Shown here: one piece after another, positions 1 through 7,956 of the stretch
Position numbering within the stretch: the stretch's first letter is position 1
Layout of the letters: each line of letters starts with the position of its first letter
Notes under the pieces: generated by a model
Told to the model about the DNA's origin: nothing
Databases searched by the model: none
Seen by the model: only the letters and a program-made list of their open reading frames with translations
Assembly (NCBI GenBank): GCA_016195385.1
Contig: JACPZS010000239.1
Location: 1 to 51,074, forward strand
Source: Verrucomicrobiota bacterium
GTDB lineage: Bacteria > Verrucomicrobiota > Verrucomicrobiia > Limisphaerales > JACPZS01
Direction: 5' to 3'
Length of the DNA: 51,074 nucleotides
Program-made: the position numbers and the translations under genes

Positions 1-80
1 AGCGGATGGTCGGCGGGGACGCGCTGGTTCAGGTTGATGGTCGTCAGAAACTCCGGCTGGGCTTGAGGCTTTCCACGCAT
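1..80 (-). CDS. Transposase, IS1182/IS5-like, N-terminal fragment (cut by window edge)
   Basis: Reading the minus strand from the ATG at 78-80 gives 26 residues beginning MRGKPQAQPEFL and including NLNQRVPADHP. This matches the very conserved N-terminus of a DDE transposase group (IS1182/IS5-like) that begins MRGKPQ and has a VPxDHPLR segment just before the DUF772-type N-terminal domain. The rest of the gene lies outside the window, so whether it is intact is unknown. The initiation region is separated from the neighbouring gene by only about 50 bases, as expected for the subterminal region of an insertion sequence. The protein would cut and rejoin the element's ends. Family recognition is from memory of the conserved N-terminus; the exact IS name cannot be given. 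Confidence 0.75.
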   Translation of the reverse strand, partial: MRGKPQAQPEFLTTINLNQRVPADHP

Positions 81-130
81 AGTATTCCGACTTTTCCGCC
101 CCGCCATTGTTCAAACTTGGTTGGAGTATT
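1..130 (-). mobile_element. End of an insertion sequence (5' side of the transposase)
   Basis: The transposase start at position 80 and about 50 noncoding bases up to about 130 form the outer end of an insertion sequence. The exact terminal inverted repeat cannot be fixed because the other end is outside the window. The neighbouring large gene stops at 131, exactly where the element seems to begin, which suggests that the insertion fell inside that gene's 3' end. The boundary is inferred, not proven. Confidence 0.55.
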
Positions 131-2443
131 TCAGCAAACTGCTAGGGGATCATGGGGGTCAAAAGTGCTAATCAGGTTTAGCCCAGCCCCAATGGCACCG
201 AGAACTGGCTGCCCAGCGGGAACTACCGACAACAGTGTCCCGGCGACGCCAAGCGCCTTTCGCCACGCGGGCACTTTGTGGCGCTCGTTGACGTTGTTAT
301 TGGCACGCTGCATCAAGTCTTGTTCGATTTGCCGTAGTTGCGCTGTAACTTCCTGGACTCTGTTGGAAATCCTGATGGACTCGATCTCCAGCCCTGGAAT
401 TAAATCGATGGCGTTCCCATATTCGTTTTGAAATTGGACAATCTCATCTTTGAGCGAAACCCGTGCGGAATTGAGTGCGTCCACTCGGTTCTGCACCACG
501 GTGGCTGCATTACCAACCCAGTATGATAAATAGAGTTGGCGGATGGAGCGTTCGATCTCGTTCTCGAACGCCAGTTTATTTGCCTCAAATGAAAGCAGCG
601 GCACCCAACCGGGCGGATTGCCGAAATAATCCAGATTGCTATTGATTCGGTGCAGTAGCGTGCCCATCTCGTTGCGCATCGCGGTTAACTGCAATTGCCA
701 GTCGTCGGACAACTGGCTCCAATCGGAAGAACTGGCGAAATCATCAAGCAACTGTGAGTAATCGACTAAAACTTGCTTTGCCTCGTCCAGATAGCCGTAG
801 AGGTAGGAATCTTTCGCGTGGGCGACAATTGCGCGCAGAGCAAACGGAGACATCCAAGACATTGGATGATGAATCAATGTAAAACTCCCCGGCGCGCCGA
901 CGGGAATGTCTGGTTCTGGAGCCGGCATATCTTTTCCCGGAACGGAGAAGTGCGTCTCAACAATGTTTGTTACGGATAATGTTGGATACGGTATACCGTG
1001 TGGTGGAGGTGAAGTCCGGCCGATGAGTATATTTACCTTCCATCGATTCGCTGGATTTGGCAACCCTCCCCGACGCCCCTTGGTGTCATTTCCTTTACTG
1101 CCCGCTATGCCCCCTTCGTTGCGAATGTATGGTTGAACATCCTCTAAAAGATACATCGTGCCGCCTGTTCCTCCATCGCCGGGCTTACCAGCACTTTTCG
1201 CATCGTCGCCATTTCCTGGCCAGTTATTCGGATCTCCACAGTAGCCGTGGGTCACGGGCGAGACGAGTCTGGCAGGACAACAATCAGTCTTGTTGATTTC
1301 CAGATATGTTGTATTTGGAAACTGCATCACTTCGAATGCTTGAGCTCCTCGTGCGCAACCCGAGCTTACTTGGTCCGGCATGTCAACGCCATCGAGCGCG
1401 CCATCCTGGCCTATGCCCGCGGGTTGCCCTACTCCGCCGTCCGCGATAAAGCGAATTTTGGTGCCACCGGCAGACCATAAATTCGCGATCATGAGATTCA
1501 TGTTACCGCCATTCAGTCCTGCGGCTCCATTTTGGAACTGAGCAGGCCGGGTCGTGATACTGCGGGGCGTCGTTACAATCGAGGCGGGTTCCGGCGTGCC
1601 TGGAGGATCTTCGAACCGCAATTCTCTCGCATGAATCGTGACCGCCGTTTGCGGCACCTTGAACGCATCGCGGAAGATGACTTTCTGCGCATGAATGTCC
1701 AATTGCTTGATATCATCGTTGTCACTGTAGCTGAACAACCCGTTGGGGTGTCCTTGTTGAAATACAACTGTGTTGCCGGAAATCGTGATGGTCCGGGTCG
1801 TCCGCATCTGGTTATTGAAGCTCTCCGACGCGGAACTGAGCACTTCATTGCGGGTAATGTAGTTGTTGTCTTCCGGGTCGGGAGGTGCGTGAACCGGTTT
1901 CAGCCCAAAAACATCCTGCTCCGGCGGCAGGTGTGGCAGCGGCGTAAAATCCACAGTCTGGCCGTCAGATTGTCCGCCGAGTGCGGCAATGAACGTAACA
2001 GTGAACAGAGTTTTGTCCGCCAAATCAGGCGTGTAACTGAATTGCCCGGAAGCCGAGTCCAGGGAAAGTACACCTTGCGGCTGCGGACTTGCATTCATCG
2101 AAAACGCGGCCCCAGCACCCAATGTGCCAGAATGAATTCGGAACGCCGCCGTCTGCCCGTACCAAACCGTCTGCGGCGGAACATCGCCAAGGTTGAAGTC
2201 TGGCGGCGGTAATTGTGCAACGCCTTGGAGGCAAGCAGCCGCAAAAAGCAAAATCGCCACCTCGAATTGGCAAATCTTCCCCTTGAATCGCGAGCCGTTT
2301 CGATGTGTTTGCGCTCGCTGGGTCATGCAATTTGCTTCATCCGCTGCGGCAACACATCGCAATTTGCCGGTTTTGCGGACCAAGGGATGTGGCGAGGTAT
2401 CGAACAGTGAATCGGAAGGTGGTTGAAAGGAATTAGTGTTCAT
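131..2443 (-). CDS. Large secreted protein with Gly-rich and coiled-coil regions, possibly 3'-truncated
   Basis: A 770-residue reading frame with no family I can name. A hydrophobic stretch (FEVAILLFAAACLQG, about residues 62-76) looks like a signal peptide. Translation may therefore start at the internal Met40 (2326) rather than Met1; neither has a strong ribosome binding site. Residues about 80-165 resemble an Ig/cadherin-like putative beta domain (SGQFSYTPDLAD). Residues about 300-470 are rich in Gly, with GAAGLNGGN and GKPGDGGTGG runs and scattered cysteines. The region from about 530 to 720 is helical and probably coiled coil. The last 45 residues are a hydrophobic Gly/Ala segment (VLGAIGAGLNLI) of the kind found before the end of large surface proteins. 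The frame then ends abruptly at the edge of an insertion sequence, so the original protein may have been longer. Probable location is the cell surface or periplasm; function is unknown. Confidence 0.7.
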   Translation of the reverse strand: MNTNSFQPPSDSLFDTSPHPLVRKTGKLRCVAAADEANCMTQRAQTHRNGSRFKGKICQFEVAILLFAAACLQGVAQLPPPDFNLGDVPPQTVWYGQTAAFRIHSGTLGAGAAFSMNASPQPQGVLSLDSASGQFSYTPDLADKTLFTVTFIAALGGQSDGQTVDFTPLPHLPPEQDVFGLKPVHAPPDPEDNNYITRNEVLSSASESFNNQMRTTRTITISGNTVVFQQGHPNGLFSYSDNDDIKQLDIHAQKVIFRDAFKVPQTAVTIHARELRFEDPPGTPEPASIVTTPRSITTRPAQFQNGAAGLNGGNMNLMIANLWSAGGTKIRFIADGGVGQPAGIGQDGALDGVDMPDQVSSGCARGAQAFEVMQFPNTTYLEINKTDCCPARLVSPVTHGYCGDPNNWPGNGDDAKSAGKPGDGGTGGTMYLLEDVQPYIRNEGGIAGSKGNDTKGRRGGLPNPANRWKVNILIGRTSPPPHGIPYPTLSVTNIVETHFSVPGKDMPAPEPDIPVGAPGSFTLIHHPMSWMSPFALRAIVAHAKDSYLYGYLDEAKQVLVDYSQLLDDFASSSDWSQLSDDWQLQLTAMRNEMGTLLHRINSNLDYFGNPPGWVPLLSFEANKLAFENEIERSIRQLYLSYWVGNAATVVQNRVDALNSARVSLKDEIVQFQNEYGNAIDLIPGLEIESIRISNRVQEVTAQLRQIEQDLMQRANNNVNERHKVPAWRKALGVAGTLLSVVPAGQPVLGAIGAGLNLISTFDPHDPLAVC

Positions 2444-2851
2444 AGGAGAGAGAGTTTGAATTGTGACAGTTTTGAGGATTTCATGTTACGCACCCACTGG
2501 CGAGTTACGTAAACGAAGTCAACCGGAAAGCAGTTCGGGTTGGCTTCGTTGTTTTGGAGGTTTAAAGAACATGTCTTCATCGGGAAAAGGAATTTGTTAA
2601 AAGTTTTTAGAGTGTTGCTGTCTCAGTTCTCGGAGGGTTCATTTCATGGTTGAACCGTCCAAACGCCAAATCTGATTCTTTGCCCATTCTATACGGCTGG
2701 AAGTACCGGAGTTGATCCGTCAGGTCAAGCCGATTCGGCAGCCGAGGCCTTGCGGCAGCGGCAACGAATTTCGTGATTTGGCGCGGTCAGATCGAAGCGA
2801 TGAAAGGCGGTGAAATGCCAACCCCGCATGGCAAATTCCACGGCGCGCATT
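2444..2851. other. Intergenic stretch with no convincing gene
   Basis: About 400 bases lie between the divergently placed large secreted-protein gene and the repeat cluster. Short open stretches exist. One on the plus strand ends at about 2853 and reads FVIWRGQIEAMKGGEMPTPH before a stop, and it could be the remnant of a decayed gene, but I do not recognise it. No tRNA, clear promoter or terminator was seen. Confidence 0.4.
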
Positions 2852-2924
2852 GATCACGGCTCACGAGGACGTTCGCCCTCCCAAATCACAACGGGAGGGC
2901 GCGGCTCCTGACAAGCCCTGATCA
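2852..2924. repeat. REP-like inverted pair upstream of the RAYT gene
   Basis: A copy of the repeat core CACGAGGACGTTCGCCCTCC (2862-2881) is followed after about 10 bases by an inverted copy starting GGGAGGGCGCGGCTCCTG (2893 onward). Both ends carry GATCA. The two arms form an imperfect palindrome, the layout of a bacterial interspersed mosaic element. Related copies occur at about 2982, 3026, 3547, 3621, 3658, 4256, 4391 and 4501. Confidence 0.8.
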
Positions 2925-2981
2925 AAAACGAACGGCCATGCGCGCACGAAGAATCGAGCCGGCGCGCCGGCAAAACAAGAT

Positions 2982-3054
2982 TTCACGGCTCACGAGGACG
3001 CTCGCCCTCCCGGGTTTGTTTTTTACCTCGCGCGGACGTTCGCCATCTCCTAAA
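2982..3054 (+). repeat. Two direct REP-like units just upstream of the RAYT start
   Basis: The first unit (2983-3011) reads TCACGGCTCACGAGGACG followed by CTCGCCCTCCC. The second (about 3026-3051) is a diverged version, CGCGCGGACGTTCGCCATC. They sit within the 5' flank of the transposase gene, so they could be its substrate and may also influence its expression. Confidence 0.75.
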
Positions 3055-3063
3055 AGAAACCTC

Positions 3064-3531
3064 ATGGAACCCCACCGAGACGATGTTGGCCGGCACAAAC
3101 CCGCCTCCGGCGTCCGTATCACGCTGGGCGAGCCAACCATTGTCTTCGTCACCGTCGCCGCCGAGCATCGCGTTCCGTGGGTTGCCCAGCCGCGCGTCCA
3201 CGAATTCGTCAAACAGGCATGGAACGAAGCGCAGGCGTGGCTGGTCGGTTACTATCTTCTCATGCCAGATCATCTCCATTTCTTTTGCGCGCCTCGCGAT
3301 CTGAACATCCCGTTTGACCGCTGGCTGACCTATTGGAAACGGCGCTTCACCATCAACGCACAAAACCCCGAATGGCGTTGGCAATCGCACAAATGGGACA
3401 CGCGCCTTCGTCGTTCCGAGAATTACCACGACAAGTGGGTTTACGTGCGCGAGAATCCAGTACGTAAAAGGCTCGTGACCAATCCCGATGATTGGCCGTA
3501 CCAAGGCATGGTGAACATCCTTCCGTGGTGA
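3064..3531 (+). CDS. REP-associated tyrosine transposase (RAYT, Y1/HUH family)
   Basis: A 155-residue protein related to IS200/IS605 single-strand transposases. The HUH metal-binding motif is seen as LMPDHLHFF. The C-terminal part has the family pattern YVRENPVRKRLV, in which the Tyr (WVYVRENP) is the likely nucleophile and the NPV segment is diagnostic for RAYTs. Such enzymes cut and join single-stranded REP palindromes and are usually single-copy, chromosomal and not self-mobile. The ATG at 3064 was chosen because upstream in-frame sequence is only translated repeat DNA. Repeat copies of one family lie on both sides, two directly upstream and inverted ones immediately downstream, supporting an enzyme-substrate relation. 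Family membership is clear; activity is inferred. Confidence 0.88.
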   Translation: MEPHRDDVGRHKPASGVRITLGEPTIVFVTVAAEHRVPWVAQPRVHEFVKQAWNEAQAWLVGYYLLMPDHLHFFCAPRDLNIPFDRWLTYWKRRFTINAQNPEWRWQSHKWDTRLRRSENYHDKWVYVRENPVRKRLVTNPDDWPYQGMVNILPW

Positions 3532-3546
3532 CATGAATCCTCAAAA

Positions 3547-3580
3547 CCGGGAGGGCGCGGCTCCGGACAAGCCCTGATAA
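3547..3580 (-). repeat. REP-like unit immediately downstream of RAYT (inverted orientation)
   Basis: The sequence CGGGAGGGCGCGGCTCCGGA followed by CAAGCCCTGATAA begins about 16 bases after the transposase stop codon. It is the inverted-orientation form of the repeat seen upstream at 2893, so the gene is bracketed by oppositely oriented units. Confidence 0.75.
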
Positions 3581-3620
3581 ATTCGGCGAACTTTGCGCGC
3601 ACGCAAGCGGCAAGAGACCA

Positions 3621-3687
3621 GGGTTCGCGAGGACGCTCACCCTCCCATCCCACATCGAGAGGGCGCGGCTCCTGCCGAGCCGTGATC
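3621..3687. repeat. REP-like inverted pair between RAYT and toxin-antitoxin genes
   Basis: A direct unit (3621-3646, GGTTCGCGAGGACGCTCACC) and an inverted unit (3658-3687, AGAGGGCGCGGCTCCTGCCG then AGCCGTGATC) are separated by about 11 bases. They form a second palindromic pair like the one at 2852-2924. Confidence 0.78.
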
Positions 3688-3755
3688 AAAACGGACGCCT
3701 TGGTCAGTGAATAATTTGGCCTGACAACCGGGCCGGAGGGGATTATCTGAAAGGC

Positions 3756-3953
3756 ATGAGTGCCGAGACTGCTGAATTGCTCGCTTCGTTTGACGCGCTG
3801 CCCGCCGCCGAGAAACAGACGTTCGTAAAAGAACTTTTCCGCCGGCTTCCCCCGTTGGATTCCGGGCCGCTGAATGACGAAGACGTGGCGCGTGCCGGAG
3901 ATGAACTGGCGGCGATGCTGGACCGGGAGGAACATGACACCCAGGCGCGGTGA
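3756..3953 (+). CDS. Antitoxin-like protein of a MazEF-type pair
   Basis: A 65-residue acidic protein (start MSAETAELLASFDALP, with LPAAEKQTFVKELFRRLP) that overlaps the following MazF-like gene by 20 bases. The segment pattern of short helices resembles addiction-module antitoxins of the type whose N-terminal helix reads LPxxEKxxFxxELLRR. Its position directly upstream of and overlapping a PemK/MazF toxin gene is the main reason for the call. It would bind and neutralise the toxin and probably repress the shared promoter. Sequence alone gives only a moderate family match; no SpoVT/AbrB fold is evident. Confidence 0.7.
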   Translation: MSAETAELLASFDALPAAEKQTFVKELFRRLPPLDSGPLNDEDVARAGDELAAMLDREEHDTQAR

Positions 3954-4248
3954 GGTGTGGCTGTGGGATTGCGGAATGGTGGAGAAGTCCCGTCCGGTGC
4001 TGATCCTGAGCGTTCCCTTCGCCGACACCGACCGTGCGGTGGTGACGGTGGTATTTCATAGCACGGCGCTGCGCGGCTCGCTCTGGGAGGTGAAGCTGCC
4101 GGTTCCCTTTCTGAAGGATGGTGCGTTCATCGCGCAAAGCGTCGCAACTTATCCGACGGCACGGGCCATTCGACGACTTGGCGCGTTGACACAAACGCAA
4201 TTGGCTACGGTCGAAGCTGCGGTTTTCAAGTGGCTTGGAAAAGTGTAG
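3934..4248 (+). CDS. MazF/PemK-family toxin (predicted mRNA interferase)
   Basis: A 104-residue protein with the MazF signature at its N-terminus: RRGEVWLWD followed by KSRPVLILS, and later VVTVVFHSTALRGS and LPVPFLKDGAFI. Members form dimers that cleave single-stranded mRNA. The ATG at 3934 is preferred over an earlier in-frame ATG (3874) because GGGAGG lies six bases upstream and because the MazF fold starts here. The gene overlaps its antitoxin partner by 20 bases, so the two are translationally coupled. The pair is enclosed by REP-like repeats at 3621-3687 and 4256 onward, so the cassette may have been moved or shaped by that system. Target sequence specificity cannot be read from this. 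Confidence 0.87.
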   Translation: MTPRRGEVWLWDCGMVEKSRPVLILSVPFADTDRAVVTVVFHSTALRGSLWEVKLPVPFLKDGAFIAQSVATYPTARAIRRLGALTQTQLATVEAAVFKWLGKV

Positions 4249-4595
4249 CTGTAGCATGGCCCGCGAGGACGCTCGCTCTCCCGGTGATGGAGTTTGAACA
4301 CGGATGGCACGGAGGGGCACGGATTGAAAACAGCCAAGGAATTTTTTGCCACCGAGACGCAGAGAACGTAATTCGCCTCAGATCCGATCCCGGCTCGCGA
4401 GGACATTCGCTTCCTGAGACAGATGATTTCTGGACACGGATTTCGCGGACGATCACGGATTTAATCGGTGTCAGTCGGTGGAAGCTGTGTCATTCAAATT
4501 ACGGCTCGTGAGGGTGGTTTCGTTCGTAGATTATTTTTCCTCAAGTTTTTTCCCGTGCCTGCCGAGAAGAAAATTGAAAGAGAAAGAAACATAGT
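4249..4595. repeat. Intergenic tract with degenerate REP-like units
   Basis: About 350 bases after the toxin gene hold three direct-orientation repeat units: 4256-4282 (GGCCCGCGAGGACGCTCGCT then CTCCC), 4391-4415 (GGCTCGCGAGGACATTCGCT) and a short worn one at 4501-4513 (ACGGCTCGTGAGG). Between them is a stretch GCCACCGAGACGCAGAGAAC (4350-4369) that resembles another dispersed repeat found near 30.6 kb. No coding region is convincing. Confidence 0.65.
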
Positions 4596-5327
4596 ATGAG
4601 AAATGAACAAACGAACAAAGCCAACATGGGCCAGACAACACACTTGAGTCTCCAGGCCAACGCCAGCGTCTGGAGTGGGGTGCCGGGAATCGTCAGTGCC
4701 GTGGCAACCCTCGGTCAGACGCTCACGGGCATTCAGGCGGCAGCGCTCAAGCAAGAAACGTTAACCGGTTACGGTGCCGCCAAAGCTGATGCGCGCGCGA
4801 AGCTGTTGAACACGGCGTTCACCGTCTGCTCCGGTCTCAAGGCGCTGGCCTCGGCGAAGAGCGACAAGCAACTGGCCAGTCAGGTGGATTTCTCCCGCAC
4901 GGATCTCGCGCGTGGCCGCGAAGGAGCAGTGCTGAATCGTTGTCAGACGATCCTCGATCTGGGCAATGCGAACGCGGTTGAACTGACCGCTACCTACAAT
5001 ACAACTGCGGCGGATTTGAACGCGCTCACGCAAGCGATTGCGGCCTTTGCGGCCTTGCAATCCAAGCCACGACAGAGCCGGGCGGCGATCGGCGCAGCCA
5101 CGAAGGAGTTGGTGGATTTGTTCACGCAGTTGGACGTGGTTTTGAACGAACAACTGGACCCGTTGGTGGAGAAGTTCCAAGCCAGTGCGCCGGCGTTTTA
5201 CAATGAGTACAAACAGGCGCGCGTCATCATCGACTCCGCCGCCACGCATGAATCACAGCCCAATGTTCCCGCTACCAACACGGTGCCAACTGCGCGCGCT
5301 ACGACCGCGCTGTCCAAAGTGGCGTAA
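4596..5327 (+). CDS. Conserved protein of unknown function, helical and Ala-rich
   Basis: A 243-residue protein starting MRNEQTNKANMGQTTHL, preceded by an AGAAAG-type site. It is rich in Ala and Leu, lacks cysteine pairs apart from two single residues (TVCSG, LNRCQ), has no signal peptide, and is predicted almost wholly alpha-helical. It contains a Pro/Thr-rich tail (NVPATNTVPTA). The N-terminal part (VSAVATLGQTLTGIQAAALK) and the four-helix feel suggest a bundle, but I do not recognise a named family. It stands alone between the repeat tract and a terminator-like hairpin, so it is probably a single-gene unit. Confidence 0.7.
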   Translation: MRNEQTNKANMGQTTHLSLQANASVWSGVPGIVSAVATLGQTLTGIQAAALKQETLTGYGAAKADARAKLLNTAFTVCSGLKALASAKSDKQLASQVDFSRTDLARGREGAVLNRCQTILDLGNANAVELTATYNTTAADLNALTQAIAAFAALQSKPRQSRAAIGAATKELVDLFTQLDVVLNEQLDPLVEKFQASAPAFYNEYKQARVIIDSAATHESQPNVPATNTVPTARATTALSKVA

Positions 5328-5352
5328 TAAAGCGTCCGGTATTTTGACATGA

Positions 5353-5388
5353 ACCCTCGCTTCGCAAGAGCGGGGGGCTTTTCTTTTT
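5353..5388 (+). terminator. Probable rho-independent terminator
   Basis: A GC-rich imperfect stem (CCCTCGCTT / AAGAGCGGGG, loop CGC, with a two-base bulge) is followed by CTTTTCTTTTT. It lies about 25 bases after the stop codon of the 243-residue protein gene. Confidence 0.5.
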
Positions 5389-5747
5389 CCGACCTGACAT
5401 GTGAGCGACTGCGTTCTGCATGGGGAAAATTACACACTCAGCCGCAAAGACTACATCATGGAGAACCTCCTCGTGCAGGTGGAAGATTGAGCAACGATAC
5501 GCAGAGCAACCAATTCTGAACCGGTAACAAGGGTGGGTCGCGTAAGCGCGGAAGGAGGCGCTAGTATTTGCGTTACAATGCTTGATAGCGACCAATGTAA
5601 CCGTCACTCGCAGATGATGAATGCGTGAGCAGTGTTTAGATGAAGATGGCGGATTTCAGTACAGTAGAGCGAAGAGCAACAAGCTCGATTTCCGGCACTG
5701 CGAGTGGCGCGCATCGGAGGGTTCTTTCCCGGCATGGCAAAAGAATA
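5389..5747. other. Intergenic stretch between convergent genes, nothing recognised
   Basis: About 360 bases between a plus-strand gene and a minus-strand gene that converge. A short frame at about 5401-5490 (VSDCVLHGENYTLSRKD) might be a gene remnant, but it is too short to assign. No RNA gene or repeat family was identified. Confidence 0.35.
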
Positions 5748-7103
5748 CTACAGCGGGACAAGTTTAAAAACTTTGCCGCGCGTGCCGGAGACGAGGTTGG
5801 CACCGTTGGTCAGCACGTAAATTTCGCCTTCGTCGTCTTCGCCCATCGCCCAGACAAATGCTTTGAGACGTCCGTCGGGGTGGTCTTTCACGGGCAGCGG
5901 CTCGACGGTCCATTTCGCGGAAGAGTTGCCAGCCGACGGAATGGTCGCGACGAGGATGATCCCATCACCAAGCGCCATCGATTTGGACCAATCAGCGAAC
6001 ACGTATTTTCCAACCAACTGCGGCAGCGCCTTGCCGCGATATACGTAGCCGCCCGTGATTGAGACGCCAAAAGATTCCGGGTCGTCTTTCATACCACGAA
6101 AAGTTTTGTAAACGAGCACCGGATCGATCAGCGGTTTGCCGTCCGCGCCGACTTTCGGAACTTCGACGGGGGCCGTGCGCGGGTTATTCGGATCGAAGCC
6201 ATCTAAGCCTTCGCGCAAGCGCCAGCCGTAATTACCGCCTTTGACGATGACGTTGATTTCCTCCCAGCGTTCCTGGCCGACGTCGGTGACGATCAATTCG
6301 TGCTTGCCGCCGCGATCGAAGGAAATGCCCCAAGGATTGCGCACGCCATACGCGTATATTTCCGGCCGGCCACGCTTGCCGTCAGCGTACGGATTGTCAC
6401 TGGGAATTGCATACGGCACGCCTTTGTTCACATCGATGCGCAGAATTTTTCCGAGCAGCGTTTGCAAATTTTGGCCGTTGCCTTCGGGCGCATGGCCAAA
6501 TTTTCCAACGTCATTGGGGGCGCTGCCGTCGCCAAGGGTGATGTAGAGGTAACTATCCGGACCAAACACGATGCGCCCGCTGTTGTGGCTCCAATCTGGT
6601 TTGTCGATTTCGAGGAGGATGCGCTCGGAGTCGGCCGAGGAAACGCCGGAATCTTTTTCCGACGCGCGAAATTCGGACACGCGCATGGTGTTATTCCACG
6701 GCTGGGGATCATGCGCACCGCCAGCGCGCAAGGGCGCGTTGAAGGCGACATAGAACTTGCGATTGGTTTTGAACCGGGGGTGCAGCGCCATGCCAGTCAG
6801 CCCGCGCTCGTCCATGCCTTGGTTGAGTTGCACCATCTTGCCGCGCAGATCGAGAAAGGGTGTTTCTACTCGTTGACCGTCGCGATTGAGCACGTAAATA
6901 ACGCCTGCTTGATCCGCGACCAGCAGCCGGCCGGAACCGTCGGGCAGCGAAGTAAGAACAATTGGCGCGGCGAAACCTTCAGCCAGCAGTTTGAGGCTGA
7001 CTTTGGGAGTCGTGTCCACGGCACGAGCCGGCGCAGACATCAGGAGCGTAAACGCGCACAGAGTGGCAAGAATTGTTTTTGCAAATCGGTTACAGTTTTT
7101 CAT
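5748..7103 (-). CDS. Secreted PQQ-type sugar dehydrogenase (GSDH/soluble aldose dehydrogenase family)
   Basis: A 451-residue protein with a Sec signal (MKNCNRFAKTILATLCAFTLL, ending APARA). The start at 7103 was chosen over an upstream ATG at 7139 because the signal peptide begins there. The body shows the six-bladed beta-propeller pattern of the glucose/sorbosone dehydrogenase family: LAEGFAAPIVLTSLPDG, GLTGMALHPRF, SHNSGRIVFGPDSYLYITLG, GVRNPWGISFD and VGQERWEEINVI. The propeller binds PQQ and oxidises aldoses in the periplasm, passing electrons to respiratory carriers. The His in SHNSGRI is at the position of the catalytic His in this family. Many verrucomicrobial homologues have unknown substrates. 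It follows the pseudopilin-like gene on the same strand after an 80-base gap. Confidence 0.88.
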   Translation of the reverse strand: MKNCNRFAKTILATLCAFTLLMSAPARAVDTTPKVSLKLLAEGFAAPIVLTSLPDGSGRLLVADQAGVIYVLNRDGQRVETPFLDLRGKMVQLNQGMDERGLTGMALHPRFKTNRKFYVAFNAPLRAGGAHDPQPWNNTMRVSEFRASEKDSGVSSADSERILLEIDKPDWSHNSGRIVFGPDSYLYITLGDGSAPNDVGKFGHAPEGNGQNLQTLLGKILRIDVNKGVPYAIPSDNPYADGKRGRPEIYAYGVRNPWGISFDRGGKHELIVTDVGQERWEEINVIVKGGNYGWRLREGLDGFDPNNPRTAPVEVPKVGADGKPLIDPVLVYKTFRGMKDDPESFGVSITGGYVYRGKALPQLVGKYVFADWSKSMALGDGIILVATIPSAGNSSAKWTVEPLPVKDHPDGRLKAFVWAMGEDDEGEIYVLTNGANLVSGTRGKVFKLVPL

Positions 7104-7184
7104 GGCAGTCGGCAATCGGGTCTGAGCGCATTGGATCACGGTTCACGGAAATAAACCAGCCAGTCCAGTGCGAATTTATTTTTA

Positions 7185-7901
7185 CTAACGCAGGCCGGAT
7201 CCAAAATTCATCCCGTTCGGCCCGGAGGTGTCGTCGGTAGGGAACCAGAAGCGTTTGGTTTTGTCCACTTCGTCGTAAGTTTTCTTGGTCATCTTTTCGA
7301 TGTGATTGTCGGCCATCACGAGGTTTCCGCGATTGCCATGCCGCGTCGCCAGCGAGCGCACATCCACGGATGGGCCGACGATGCCGGTGTAATCGTTCGT
7401 CGCCAAGCTCGCTTCCATGAACACCATCGTCTTCGTCGGCGCGATGAAATTCGCCATGTCGGTCGCGTGGCAGATGCCGCAATTCATGGGATAACTGAAG
7501 TCGCGCTTTTTGTTGACGGCACCGAAACCACCTGCGGGCGGCACGGTTTGTTTACGTCGCGAAGAAAGTTCAATTTTATCGCTCGGACAAAGATAAACAT
7601 CCTTGGATTTGAGATGCGGATATATCGTGCCGGTGGTGAGATCGCCCTGCTTCACGTAAAGCCAGTTGCGAAAAGATGGCAGATGGCCGTTGTAATCCAT
7701 CGAATAGGTCATCGCCGCCAGGCCAAACTGGCGGAGGTTGCCGATGCAAACCGCGCCGCGTCCGGATTCTTTCGCGCGGCTCAGAGCCGGCAACAGCAGG
7801 CTGGCGAGGATGGCGATGATCGCAATAACGACCAGGAGTTCGATAAGTGTAAACGCCCGTTTGAGGACAACCCTGGAGGAAACGGATTTGTGGCGGTTCA
7901 T
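7185..7901 (-). CDS. Type II pseudopilin-like protein with prepilin leader
   Basis: A 238-residue protein starting [23 protein letters not shown]. The motif [21 protein letters not shown] is the prepilin peptidase recognition and N-methylation segment, processed before the Phe, followed by a single hydrophobic helix. The rest is the verrucomicrobial/planctomycete globular domain: [21 protein letters not shown] early on, CPSD in the middle, and [16 protein letters not shown] near the end, equivalent to the H-X9-DG motif. Members are often numerous per genome and are thought to be displayed or secreted, but their role is not established. The frame is open upstream to 8198, overlapping the next gene, but the ATG at 7901 gives the standard leader length. 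Confidence 0.88.
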   Translation of the reverse strand: MNRHKSVSSRVVLKRAFTLIELLVVIAIIAILASLLLPALSRAKESGRGAVCIGNLRQFGLAAMTYSMDYNGHLPSFRNWLYVKQGDLTTGTIYPHLKSKDVYLCPSDKIELSSRRKQTVPPAGGFGAVNKKRDFSYPMNCGICHATDMANFIAPTKTMVFMEASLATNDYTGIVGPSVDVRSLATRHGNRGNLVMADNHIEKMTKKTYDEVDKTKRFWFPTDDTSGPNGMNFGSGLR

Positions 7902-7956
7902 GGCAGTGGAATGTGAGTGGTTGGTGATCGGTCGGCGAGATTTTTTGAGGCGATTG

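Noticed and set aside
2938-3063. Longer N-terminus for the RAYT protein
   Set aside because: The extra 42 residues are the translation of REP-like DNA (Arg/Ser/Pro-rich) and do not belong to the transposase fold.
2852-4513. CRISPR array
   Set aside because: The repeats are palindromic, unevenly spaced and in both orientations, with genes between them; there are no regular spacers or cas genes.
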